In this document: positions 56,029 to 64,000 of the stretch, one piece after another | How positions within the stretch are numbered: the first letter of the stretch is position 1 | Layout of the letters: each line of letters begins with the position of its first letter | Assembly (NCBI GenBank): GCA_019009955.1 | Contig: CM032230.1 | Coordinates: forward strand, 124,703,501-124,767,500 | DNA: 64,000 bases | Direction of reading: 5' to 3' | Source: Riptortus pedestris | Taxonomy: Eukaryota > Arthropoda > Insecta > Hemiptera > Alydidae | Made by a program: the position numbers and the translations under genes | The notes under the pieces: generated by a model | Told to the model about the DNA's origin: nothing | Database searches by the model: none | The model's input: only the letters and a program-made list of their open reading frames with translations

Positions 56029-56075
56029 GCGGAGCCCCCACAGGGGTTCCGCGGGGCAAACTTTGAGTATGACTG
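56029..56075 (-). mobile_element. hAT-like terminal fragment with strong hairpin
   Basis: GCGGAGCCCC-CACA-GGGGTTCCGC is a stem of 10 pairs with one G-T. On the minus strand the outer edge reads CAGTCATACTCAAAGTTTGC, recalling CAGTGGTTCTCAAA-type hAT ends (family knowledge). Only one end is seen. Confidence 0.4.
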
Positions 56076-56118
56076 AACTGACGCATGTGCAATACGTTTG
56101 AGTATGACTTACGAGATT

Positions 56119-56240
56119 TTAGAAGGCTTCTCTTATGCGAAATCAGCTATTGATGTTGTACTCACAACGAGAATTTCGAAAAATGTCTTCAAATGTTCAT
56201 CGATCCGTTTCTTCAAATACGTTCAAAACTATATATATCA
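56119..56240 (+). mobile_element. HLN1 5'-end fragment
   Basis: TTAGAAGGCTTCTCTTATGC, AATCAGCTATTGATGTTGTA, AATGTTCATCGATCCG, short TATATATATC. Confidence 0.65.
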
Positions 56241-56242
56241 TC

Positions 56243-56415
56243 TTGTAGTAGTAGTGCGGGGGGGGGGGGTTCACTGAGGGCTGAAAATAAGAGAGTAATA
56301 ACTCCCTAAGTTTTTGTAGAACAACAATCGTTTAACATAATTGATTCTTTAATATTTATCGATACGGCTCATAATTAGGGAGATATTTTGAATTTACGGA
56401 TCCCTACTCTTAAAC
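56243..56415 (-). mobile_element. HLN1 type D internal fragment
   Basis: GGTTCACTGAGGGCTGAAAA, AATATTTATCGATACGGCTC, GGGAGATATTTTGAATTTAC: minus-strand type D sequence without either end. G run at 56260-56270. Confidence 0.6.
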
Positions 56416-56419
56416 TCCT

Positions 56420-56665
56420 CCTCCTAGTTGAATATTCGGATTCTTATATAGCCTACATTATACCTTGGATAGTTGACTCTCAAAAATAAAAATCCATAGA
56501 AATCGCATGAACCGTTTTGGAGTTACAGAAAAGTGGACAGACTGACAGTCAGATTTTGATCGCATTTTGATGCCATTGTCCTTAGAATTGTCTGAAACAT
56601 AAAGGCAACTTATCCCCGGAGAATTTAAATGGAAAATAAGACAACCCTTACAGTTTTATTTATGT
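56420..56665 (+). repeat. Repeat family C, copy 2
   Basis: GACTCTCAAAAATAAAAATC, CGTTTTGGAGTTACAGAAAA, GTGGACAGACTGACAG, AGAATTTAAATGGAAAATAA. Parallel to 39355-39575. Confidence 0.6.
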
Positions 56666-56679
56666 AGATATATATATGT

Positions 56680-56803
56680 CTTGAACGGACCTCATTTTTG
56701 TCATCTCCTGAGTAAGATCGATGGACATTTAAAGAAATTTCTCGAAAATCGCGTCTTCAGTACGACCCCTGTTGCTGATTTCCCTTAGGGAGAATCTGCT
56801 GAA
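56680..56803 (-). mobile_element. HLN1 5'-end fragment
   Basis: TCTTGAACGGACCTCATTTT, AAGATCGATGGACATTTAAA, TTTCCCTTAGGGAGAATCTG. Confidence 0.75.
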
Positions 56804-57377
56804 ACTGTTTTATATATGATATACGCCACATATTTAATTAAAGCTCAAGATATTTATGAAACTCTGTATCGTTATAAATTAAATTAAAATAGACAGGAGT
56901 TGATTCACTGCATTTTCCATCTGATCTTTGTGATCTATGTAGATTAAAACATAAAATGCATGCAGGAAGTGGGAAGTAATGTGAAGACCCATTTATTCAG
57001 CAATTCAAAATTAATATGAAGATAAAGTCATTTTCAACTGCATTTTATTTAGTAATAAAACAAAAAGTGGATCTATAATTAGAGCCTAGTCATAAGAACT
57101 CCATATTATATTAGCCATATTATGCAAATAATTATTCTTTTTATAATAGATATGAAAATTATTTTTCATTTTTAATGTATGCTAAAATAAATGAATTCTT
57201 CATTTAATTATGTTTTGTTGGTTAAGTTAAATTATACATACATGAACAATAATTTCATTTACGGCTTCATAATGTTCGAAAATTATACATATTCATTGTA
57301 TAGGGTTGACAAGGCAGGATGAGGAATTTTATAAATTATTATATTACTGGTTAAACCTTGGGAATATGTTTAGATTG
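56804..57377. other. Unassigned AT-rich sequence
   Basis: Positions 56849-56888 (AGATATTTATGAAACTCTGT) repeat the sequence at 55157-55195. Otherwise nothing recognised. Confidence 0.45.
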
Positions 57378-57500
57378 TTTTAGGAGATTTCTCTTAATGC
57401 AAATCAGCTAATGAGGTCGTACTCATGACACGATTTTCTTAAACGTTCTTCAAAAATTCATCAATCCTACCCAGAAGATGACAAAAATGAGGTTCTTTGA

Positions 57501-57505
<5 letters not shown>

Positions 57506-57550
<45 letters not shown>

Positions 57551-57598
57551 CACATATATGTGTGTGTGTGTGTGTGTGCGTGTGTGTGTGTGTGTGTG
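57506..57598. repeat. Compound (TA)n-(TG)n microsatellite
   Basis: The HLN1 TA tract has been extended by a TG repeat, both in alternating purine-pyrimidine sequence. Confidence 0.95.
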
Positions 57599-58085
57599 CT
57601 AACACTCTAGGGTCGCAATTTTGTTTGATTGTTACCAAACACGATATTTAATCGTTTCATGTAAGAACAAAGATCAAGTTCGTTAATGGCTGAAAATTCG
57701 AAATATCTCTGTTGGACCGAACCATTGTATAGTTCCAATGTTATTGCAAATTAAATGTACTATAAATATTGTTATATACATTTATTCACTATCTTGAATA
57801 TTAACCGAGATATTGGCATTTTTCATTTTTCAGCCTTCACTAAATTTTCACCCTACTTCTGCTCATGTTACATAAAAAATACTCTGTTAAATAATAAACC
57901 ACATTATTTGAAGCCTAAATACTTGGCACGTTTTGTGTTCAAGAGACCTTTAATATACGAGATACATGCAAAAATGTTCAGGTGACCCCCCCCCCCCAAT
58001 CTTATGTTCTTGGACTACTAATATTTGATTGATTGAGATAACAATTATTCTGATACATTATCAGATTACAGTACTAGATATAGTA

Positions 58086-58440
58086 ACTCCTTCCAGTTTA
58101 ACTATTTATAGTTGTTCTTTTATTTTTTTATATACTTTTTCTTTGTTGTTTTATTTTTATTTTGTATTTTTTTCTTTGTTGCTTTATTTTTATTTTGTAT
58201 TTTTTTCTTTGTTGTATTATTTTTATTATGTATTTTTTCCTCATGTTGTAAATATGCTAACAATTTATATTTATTTTTGTCCATTCTATTTATTTTGTAC
58301 TTTTGTAACATTTAGCTTTGTAAAAATGTTAATATTTATTTAATTTTGCAAAATTATATTCAATCGTGTTAAAAGATGAATCGCCTTTGAAGCGGCATCT
58401 CAAATAAATAATAATAATAACAATATTAATAATAATAATG
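58086..58440 (+). mobile_element. T-rich retroposon inserted in HLN1
   Basis: A 355-bp insert flanked by GATATAGTA at 58077-58085 and 58441-58449. It contains 42-bp direct repeats (58130-58237: TTTCTTTGTTGYTTTATTTT, TATTTTGTATTTT) and ends AATCGCCTTTGAAGCGGCAT, CTCAAATAAATAATAATAA. The end is hairpin-like plus (TAA)n, as in LINE 3' ends. No RT coding is seen. Confidence 0.75.
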
Positions 58441-58698
58441 GATATAGTATATAGTTTTCAATAAACTTAATGTTATATTCTGATGTATTTCATTAATTGT
58501 TTTTCTTTCCTTTAAGTGGTTGCCGGACCTGTTCGTTTACATTTCACCCCTGTTTGTTTCGGTATACGTAAGGAGGGGAAAGATTTCTTATTACCATTTG
58601 TATATATTCACGTTGGTGTTTTGTTCCCGGTAGAATTATCTATTATTAAATTTCAGGAAGGAAAACTGCTTAGTTTACGTAGTCCCTGCTTGACGGAC

Positions 58699-59184
58699 AA
58701 GATAGGCTAGCCAATAAATAAATAAAAACTTGACGGCTATTGTTAACAAATGTAAATTTACCGTAAAGGAAGGAGCCAAAGGACAAATTGGAGCCAATAA
58801 TGGGTAGATTGATCTGGCTGTAGGTGTTATTGGACAAGGCGCCGAGATGCTAGGGCCCAGACGTCTGCGTTGTCGACTTTTTTATTCGTCAGACTCGCCC
58901 CCCTTTCTCTATGCTAATATGTCCTACGCACGTCAACAACTTCATTTCTTTTTTTTATAGGTTTACCTAGATTTTAGGTAAGTGGGAAGAGGAGGAGATG
59001 ATAAGAACTCGATTGGACAAACAAAAATATGTGTGTCATTCTAATCCTCAAAACAGGGACAGTAGGTTGAATGTTTTCGCTCTGATTTCAAAGTGTGGGA
59101 AGGTAACATAGATTAATCATACTGAATATGTTACAGACGTGAGCCGACAGACAAACGTGCCTAGGGATGGGAGGTTCTGAGAAA
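58699..59184. other. Complex non-repetitive stretch
   Basis: No coding signal. Positions 58745-58910 hold GTAAATTTACCGTAAAGG, AATTGGAGCCAATAATGG and TTGATCTGGCTG, unlike the TE flanks. Confidence 0.35.
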
Positions 59185-59588
59185 GTTCGTCACTAATCAT
59201 ATTTCCCACTTGCGTCACGTATTTATGTCAAAACGTTCAATGAGAAACACATTTAGTATTTAGGCTTCAAATGAAGTGGTTCATTCAGTGACAGCTTATT
59301 GTTGATGGCCGAAATCTAAAATATGGAAATATCTCGGTTAATATTCAATATAGGTGGGAATAGTACATAACCACATTTATAGATTATTATATTTACAAGA
59401 AGATCGATTCTATACAATTTTTCGATCCAACGCATAATAACGAAGATATTTCGAATTTTCAAAATTAACATATATTTTGAACGGGTCTCATTTTCGTCAT
59501 CTACTAGGGAAGATTGATGGACATTTGAAGAAATGTTTCGAAAATCGCGTCATGAGTACAACCTCAATAGCTGATTTCTCTTAAGGGA
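59185..59588 (-). mobile_element. HLN1 copy, type A, without hairpin, TA tract or G-run
   Basis: GTTCGTCACTAATCATATTTC (hairpin lost), CATTTAGTATTTAGGCTTC, ATATCTCGGTTAATATTC, TTTTTCGATCCAACGCATAA. It then jumps to TTTTGAACGGGTCTCATTTT, GTACAACCTCAATAGCTGAT, and the 5' end at 59588. Confidence 0.8.
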
Positions 59589-59903
59589 TTTAAACCAATT
59601 CTTCACGATGACACAACCAATGACACACGACTTTCTCGTGAGCTTTGACGTTAAACACCTTATCACATGAATTTCTGGGTTAGCGAGCCACCAATCAGCA
59701 ACTGCGAGTTCTAAGTTGCCCTGCAGGTGATCTTTACATGGACAAGTTTGAAGAGTGGGAACTAGAAACAACGAGAATGACGCTACTTAAAATACTATTA
59801 GGAAATGTTGATGACACATTGAGTTGACAGTAGAAATAGAAGAGGGTTAGAAAACCAATTAGTCATCTGTGTCACGCACTTAACAGAACAACTAAAACAC
59901 AGC
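59589..59903. other. Unassigned sequence
   Basis: No feature recognised. The minus-strand 73-codon frame here overlaps the HLN1 end and is not convincing. Confidence 0.4.
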
Positions 59904-60023
59904 TGGGGATAAGGTTAGCCATATGAGCTAAGGCGTTGGTCTTAATCTCACACGGTAAGCCTAGTGTGGCGAGTTTGATTCCACAACAGGGATGTATTTA
60001 TTGACGTACTCATTAAATAAAAA
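59904..60023 (+). mobile_element. tRNA-derived SINE, left half
   Basis: GGGGATAAGGTTAGCCATAT, GAGCTAAGGCGTTGGTCTTA, GGCGAGTTTGATTCC (B box), TTGACGTACTCATTAAATAA. The other half lies at 60778-60880, separated by a T-rich insert. Confidence 0.8.
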
Positions 60024-60777
60024 CCTGTAGCAGCTTATATTTTATCTAAAGCTTAATTATTTTAATTTTTTTTTATTCATTTTATAAACCAATTTTATTA
60101 TAATTATAGATTTATTAATTTATTTAATAATTAAATATTTTATTAGTGATTTCCCTATTATTCAATGTAACCCAATAGTATCGATTTTCAGTTTTGTACC
60201 AAGCTTTGAATTTTGTTTTTGATTGTTACCATGTTTATTTATTTCGTTCTATGGTGTGTTCCATTTTTGGTTTTTAATTACCATTCTAGGTTTTTGAGTT
60301 CCACTATGTTTTTTGAGTTCCATTTCGGTTTTTGAGTTCCAGTGCCGTTCTTGTGTTTCATTCAGTTTTTGTTTTTAATTTCGCCTTTTGTGTTATATTT
60401 ATTTTTTTGCTTTCCAGTTTCTGTTTCGTGTTGCGTTTCTATTTCTTTCCCATTTCTGTTTTGATTTCTACTTTGTTTTTCTTGTTTTCTCTGTGTTTTG
60501 TGATCCTTTTATGTTTTATGTTCATTTTGTTTTGGTTCCGTTAGCGTTCTGTGTTCCTTTTGTTTTCTGTGTTCCTTTTCAGGTTTGTGTTCCTTTTACG
60601 TTTTGTGTTCCTATCTGTTTTGTTTTTTTCTTGTGTTTTGTGTTCTATTTCTGTTTGTTTAATTTTTTTTTTTTTTGTATTGTTTTGTTTTCATTTGAGT
60701 TTTGTTTTGACTTTTAAATCATGAAGCTTTTGTTTAGAGCAACATCGCCAAAGGTGAGAAGCTCCAATAAATAAATA
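60024..60777 (+). mobile_element. T-rich insertion splitting the SINE
   Basis: A 754-bp insert at AAATAAAA, which appears on both sides (60015-60022 and 60778-60785). It is strongly T-rich, includes a degenerate minisatellite of TTTTGAGTTCCATTT / TTTTGTGTTCCTTT words at 60230-60640, and ends GCAACATCGCCAAAGGTGAG, AAGCTCC and (AAAT)n. That 3' shape resembles the 58-kb insert. The hydrophobic FVF-rich frames are only this T-richness translated. Confidence 0.65.
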
Positions 60778-60880
60778 AAATAAAATCCTTAGTCCAAACC
60801 CTAGCTAAAAAAGGGTGGTAAACTGTAGATAACCCGTCAGAATTACGCGTAGTAGCACGAAGTGGACGTCAATAAAACTA
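60778..60880 (+). mobile_element. tRNA-derived SINE, right half
   Basis: AAATCCTTAGTCCAAACCCT, AGCTAAAAAAGGGTGGTAAA, ACCCGTCAGAATTACGCG, AAGTGGACGTCAATAAAAC, then CTATATGTATAAAAAA, as in the 15.7-kb SINE. Confidence 0.8.
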
Positions 60881-61382
60881 TATGTATAAAAAACATGAGT
60901 AGATGTGTATGTGAAGACACTTGACATCGCCATCCAGCACAGAGAATCGGAATATTTCTCTGGGCACTGGTGCCTGGAACTGAAAGACTATTCGAGCAAC
61001 AGTATTGGAGAAAGGAAAAAATACATCAGATGTCGACAGTAATAAGAATATTGTCAAAAAATAATACCAGAAGAGAACCGACAAACGTTTTGTTAAAGGT
61101 AAACGCGAATAAAATGCAAAAATACTCTGAAAACATGGAATAGATAAAACATATCAAGAATAAATTGCATACCCAAAACCTAGGGATATCTAGTGTACTC
61201 TGTTGTGGTGGTTCGGAGTACATTAATCAAGACTAGCAGATTCAAAGCACCCGGGCCGCAGAAACATCGTCGGGAAACGATTTTCGGACGAAGACTCGGT
61301 AATAGCGGAACATTTTTGGCAAAACATTCCGAAATCAAATTACTTTTGATGATATCAAGGTGCATGTGAAAGTTGAACGACA
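60881..61382. other. Unassigned sequence
   Basis: Minus-strand frames of 65-108 codons lack recognised domains. Confidence 0.4.
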
Positions 61383-61466
61383 GAGGGAGGGACTGAGAGA
61401 GAGGGGGAGAAAGAGATAATTTTTTATTGTCATAGGACCAGTGGTCTCTCTTGCATACAATTATGT
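61383..61466 (-). repeat. Retroposon-like tail with TC repeat, copy 2
   Basis: Minus-strand reading: TATGCAAGAGAGACCACTGG, TCCTATGACAATAAAAAAT, then TCTCTTTCTCCCCCTCTCTC. Same family as 50418-50475. Confidence 0.6.
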
Positions 61467-61498
61467 GTTTAAAATATAGTGAATATACATTTCTTATA

Positions 61499-62819
61499 TA
61501 TAGCAAACTTCAATAAATTATGCAAACTAGATGTAATTCATAATGCTGGGCTACGTTTATCCATAGGAGCCTTCCGCTCTAGTCCAGCAATAAGCTTGTG
61601 TGCTGAAACCGGAATCCCACCATTGACATTCAGAAGGCAAAAGCTGGCAGCTAAATACTTATCCAAACTAGTGACACAGAGAGGTCACCCGACATTTCAG
61701 AGTATATTCCACCCTCTCTACTCACGGCTGTACGACCAAAACCCCACAACACCAAAACCTATTGGAATTAGGCTGAATAACATAACGGACAAACTATTAC
61801 AAAACTCAAACAGTCTTGATGAATTCGACCCAACTCCACCTTGGACAATTCAAGAAATATCTATAGATACAGGAATCACCAAACTCATAAACAAATCGTC
61901 TCAAGAGATCAACTATTGGAAAATAAAGGAAGCTTTCATTAATAAAATAGAAAAATATCAACACCCAAAGATAATATACACTGATGGTTCGAAAATTACC
62001 GAGTCTTCCTCCTGCGCCTACTACGAAGAAAATGCCTGTCAAAAATTCAAACTCAACAAATTAACCAGCATCTATTCCGCCGAACTGTTCGCAATTAAAT
62101 TCGCTCTATATCACTGCATTTGCAACCACTCAACTCAAGAAAAATTCCTGATTTGCACTGACTCGTTGAGTGCCCTATTGAGTATCAAAGATGTATTCAC
62201 AAACAACCCAATAGTAAAAAAAATACAAAATCAAATACAAATGCTCCGAGAACTAAAAAGGGCCGTCTACTTCATGTGGATTCCAAGCCACGTGGGAATA
62301 GATGGAAACGAAAAAGCAGATTTAGCAGCCAGAGAAGCCCATCAACTCGACTCCATCACCCCAACAACAATTACATCTGCAGAACTCTACTAACCACTCA
62401 AAGAAGAAATTAATAAAAACTGGCAACACATGTGGAATGAAACCCAGAACAATAAATTAAAAACTATTAAAACCACCATCCGTCCATGGAAATATTCGAC
62501 AAGAGACAACAGAAGAAATGAGGTTGTATTAGGAAGACTCCGAATTGGGCACACACGACTTACTCATGGCTATCTTATGACAAAAGGTCAACCCCCGATT
62601 TGTGAGAAATGTAACACAGAACTTACTATATATCACATATTAATGCAATGCCATAAGTATACAGATATTAGAAACAAATACAATATTTCCAATAGTATAG
62701 AAGTGGCCCTTGGAGATGACCCGAAAGAACTCGATAAATTGTTTAATTTTGTAAAAAAACACGAGTTTATACAAAGAAATTTAAAGTGCAATTGCTCGTA
62801 TCCTCATTTATATTTTTAA
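61499..62819 (+). pseudogene. LINE ORF2 C-terminal part: thumb, RNase H, zinc knuckle
   Basis: One reading frame is open to 62390, broken by a single in-frame TAA (62391-62393), then continues in the same frame to the true stop at about 62817. Numbering from a frame start at 61479 (the first residues come from the flank), LDVIHNAGLRLSIGAFRSSP is at 18-36. RNase H motifs follow: YTDGS (D169), SAEL (E202), CTDSLSAL (D228) and WIPSHVGIDGNEKADLAA (H271, D281), so all four acidic catalytic residues are kept. After the stop comes CEKCNTELTIYHILMQC (62601-62651), the C-terminal zinc-knuckle-like motif of these elements. It has one nonsense change and no frameshift, so it is young. Confidence 0.9.
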
Positions 62820-62920
62820 AATGGCGATATGGATGAGGATTCCAAAATGTGAATTATAAATATTACAGGGCGATGATAACCTGGTAGTTTTTCGCCCTTA
62901 AACCCTATACAACAACAACA
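61499..62920 (+). mobile_element. 5'-truncated LINE with RNase H (I-type clade) and perfect target duplication
   Basis: Bounded by the 12-bp duplication ACATTTCTTATA (61487-61498 and 62921-62932). Contains the end of the RT thumb region, an RNase H domain and a C-terminal CCHC-like motif, then a short 3' region (GGGCGATGATAACCTGG, TTTTTCGCCCTTAAACCC) and a (CAA)n tail. The upstream endonuclease and RT palm are lost by 5' truncation. RNase H-bearing non-LTR elements belong to the I/R1/LOA group. The LDVIHNAGLRLSIGAFRSSP phrase is typical of I-type elements of arthropods. Confidence 0.9.
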
Positions 62921-62976
62921 ACATTTCTTATAGGCTAGTTATATATACAAATAATACCTATTAGTAATAATACAAA

Positions 62977-63392
62977 GTCCGTCACGCAGGGGCTGTGTAT
63001 ACGAAGCAGATTTCCCACGTAAACTTATACAATAGAGAAATCTCCATACGAGTGCCGAACAGTTACAGAAACTAACTTTTAGTGGGAAAAATCACTCCCG
63101 TCCGTTACTCGCCCACATTTAATAAAAATGCAAATATCCCGGTTAATATTCAAGATAGAGAATGAATTTATATAAAACATATTTATAGTAAATTTAATTT
63201 GCAATAAGATTGATTCTATAAGATTTTTCGATCCGACGTATAGTAACGAAGATATTTCGAATGTTCGAAAATCCCCCCTCCCCCTGGTCCGATTTCAGTC
63301 ATTAACGAAATTGATCTGTCTTTTTACAGAAAACGTTTAAATATCGAGTTTGGTTAAAATCAAACAAAAATTGCGACCGCTAGAGCGTTAAC

Positions 63393-63456
<64 letters not shown>
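62977..63456 (-). mobile_element. HLN1 copy, type B, missing its 5' block
   Basis: 3' end GTCCGTCACGCAGGGGCTGT, AAGCAGATTTCCCACGT, type B half (shortened), ATATCCCGGTTAATATTC, TTTTTCGATCCGACGTATAG, C-run 63271-63283, AAAATTGCGACCGCTAGAGC, TTAACAGA, TA tract 63394-63456. It runs into a tandem array of its own internal segment instead of the 5' block. Confidence 0.85.
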
Positions 63457-63459
<3 letters not shown>

Positions 63460-63644
63460 TCTATACGATTTTTCGATCCGACGTATAGTAACAAAGATAT
63501 TTCGAATTTTCGAAAATACCCCCCCCCCTCCCCCTGGTCCGATTTCAGTCATTAACGAAATTGATCTGTCTTTTACAGAAAACGTTTAAATATCGAGTTT
63601 GGTTAAAATCAAAACAAAAATTGCGACCGCTAGAGCGTTACCAG

Positions 63645-63712
<68 letters not shown>

Positions 63713-63893
63713 GATTCTATACGATTTTTCGATCCGACGTATAGTAACAAAGATATTTAAATTTTCGAAAATCCCCCCCTCCCCCTGGTCCGATTTCAGG
63801 CGTTATCGAAATTGATCTGTCTTTTTACAGACAACGGTTAAATCTCGTGTTTGGTTAAATTCAGACAAAAATTGTGTCCGCTAGAGCGTTAAC
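63212..63893. repeat. Tandem array of an HLN1 internal segment, about 250-bp units
   Basis: Three units, each GATTCTATACGATTTTTCGA ... C-run ... CGACCGCTAGAGCGTTAAC plus a TA tract, start at 63212, 63457 and 63713. The third stops at 63893 without its TA tract. Unit 1 is part of a normal HLN1; units 2 and 3 are additions. Confidence 0.9.
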
Positions 63894-63913
63894 TGATGTT
63901 AACGCTCTAGCGG
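63878..63913. other. Perfect 16-bp inverted repeat with 4-nt loop
   Basis: CCGCTAGAGCGTTAAC, loop TGAT, GTTAACGCTCTAGCGG. It marks a switch of orientation of the HLN1 block at the end of the tandem array. Confidence 0.95.
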
Positions 63914-63917
63914 TCAC

Positions 63918-63918
63918 A

Positions 63919-63984
<66 letters not shown>
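63918..63984. repeat. (TA)n microsatellite
   Basis: TA tract between the HLN1 inverted repeat and the start of an HLT2 copy. Confidence 0.95.
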
Positions 63985-63988
<4 letters not shown>

Positions 63989-64000
63989 GTAACCTCTGTG
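63983..64000 (+). mobile_element. HLT2 5' end, cut by window edge
   Basis: AAAATTGTAACCTCTGTG matches the 5' end of the copy at 485 and again directly follows a TA tract. Confidence 0.6.

Larger units (their letters stand above)
57378..58698 (+). mobile_element. HLN1 full-length copy, type C, with retroposon insertion
   Basis: TTTAGGAGATTTCTCTTAAT; CATCAATCCTACCCAGAAG; TA tract 57506-57544 followed by (TG)n 57557-57598; CACTCTAGGGTCGCAATTTT; ATTAACCGAGATATTGGC; type C half (interrupted at 58086-58440); CACGTTGGTGTTTTG; end GGAAAACTGCTTAG, CGTAGTCCCTGCTTGACGGAC. The G-run is deleted. Confidence 0.85.

Noticed and set aside
58029..58343. 104-codon hydrophobic frame that looks like a membrane protein
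   Set aside because: Lies in the T-rich retroposon insert; Phe/Leu/Tyr richness follows from base composition and 42-bp repeats.
60332..60717. Hydrophobic FVF/CVPF repeat frames
   Set aside because: Degenerate T-rich minisatellite in the insert that splits a SINE; no domain.

Overview
This window looks like AT-rich intergenic or intronic DNA from an invertebrate animal, most likely an arthropod. I see no complete host protein gene, rRNA or free-standing tRNA gene. Nearly all recognisable sequence is transposon-derived: rolling-circle (Helitron-type) elements, tRNA-derived SINEs, LINE fragments with reverse transcriptase or RNase H, a piggyBac remnant, a probable solo LTR, and long (TA)n, (CA)n and (TC)n tracts. 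The organism call is inference from this repeat mix and base composition.

The dominant family, called HLN1 here (my label), has about 35 copies or pieces in both orientations from 1.5 kb to the right edge. Its 5' end is TTTAGCAGATTTCCCTTAAGG. Then come a conserved block of about 110 bp, a (TA)n tract, the block TTAACGCTCTAGCGGTCGC, a G-rich run, and one of several interchangeable 3' halves (types A to D here). All types share the same 3' end: GGGAAATCTGCT, then the hairpin CGCAGCCCCTGCG, then TGACGGAC. AGCAGATTTCCC near the 5' end and GGGAAATCTGCT near the 3' end are subterminal inverted repeats. There is no target duplication, and insertions sit in T runs. Together these match non-autonomous Helentrons (HINE / DINE-1-like elements). 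A second family, HLT2 (my label), ends in a CCCGG-GCGAAG-CCGGG hairpin plus CTAG|T like a canonical Helitron. It is flanked by (TA)n and carries one to five internal repeats of about 310 bp.

Layout: 0.5-1.45 kb HLT2; 1.5-2.0 HLN1; 5.2-5.75 HLT2; 6.4-8.9 HLN1 copies, a probable solo LTR and a palindromic HLN1 pair; 9.8-10.5 HLN1 and a tiny SINE tail; 11.6-13.2 an HLN1 nest with a retroposon; 14.6-15.9 LINE relic and SINE; 16.2-17.4 a minisatellite with higher-order repeats; 18.35-19.26 piggyBac relic; 20.1-29.9 many HLN1 copies, several nested; 32.6-39.2 HLN1, a LINE RT relic, a duplicated flank and a SINE; 41.15-42.95 HLT2; 42.96-49.3 HLN1 cluster; 49.76-50.4 a (TC)n tract; 51.8-56.8 SINEs, HLN1 and a duplicated unknown element; 57.4-58.7 an HLN1 carrying an A+T-rich retroposon; 59.2-60.9 HLN1 and a split SINE; 61.5-62.9 a 5'-truncated I-type LINE with a perfect 12-bp target duplication; 63.0-64.0 an HLN1 whose internal part has become a tandem array, then the start of another HLT2.

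Between repeats lie islands of complex, non-repetitive sequence rich in TAATTA-type motifs (for example 11.3-11.5, 20.9-21.2, 27.9-28.2, 50.85-51.6, 53.5-53.7 and 58.75-59.0 kb). They could be regulatory DNA of a neighbouring gene, but nothing here proves it. The most interesting biology is how HLN1 behaves: repeated insertion into T runs of its own relatives, swapping of 3' halves around fixed ends, head-to-head and tail-to-tail pairs, flank duplications that could reflect rolling-circle read-through, and conversion of an internal segment into satellite-like repeats.
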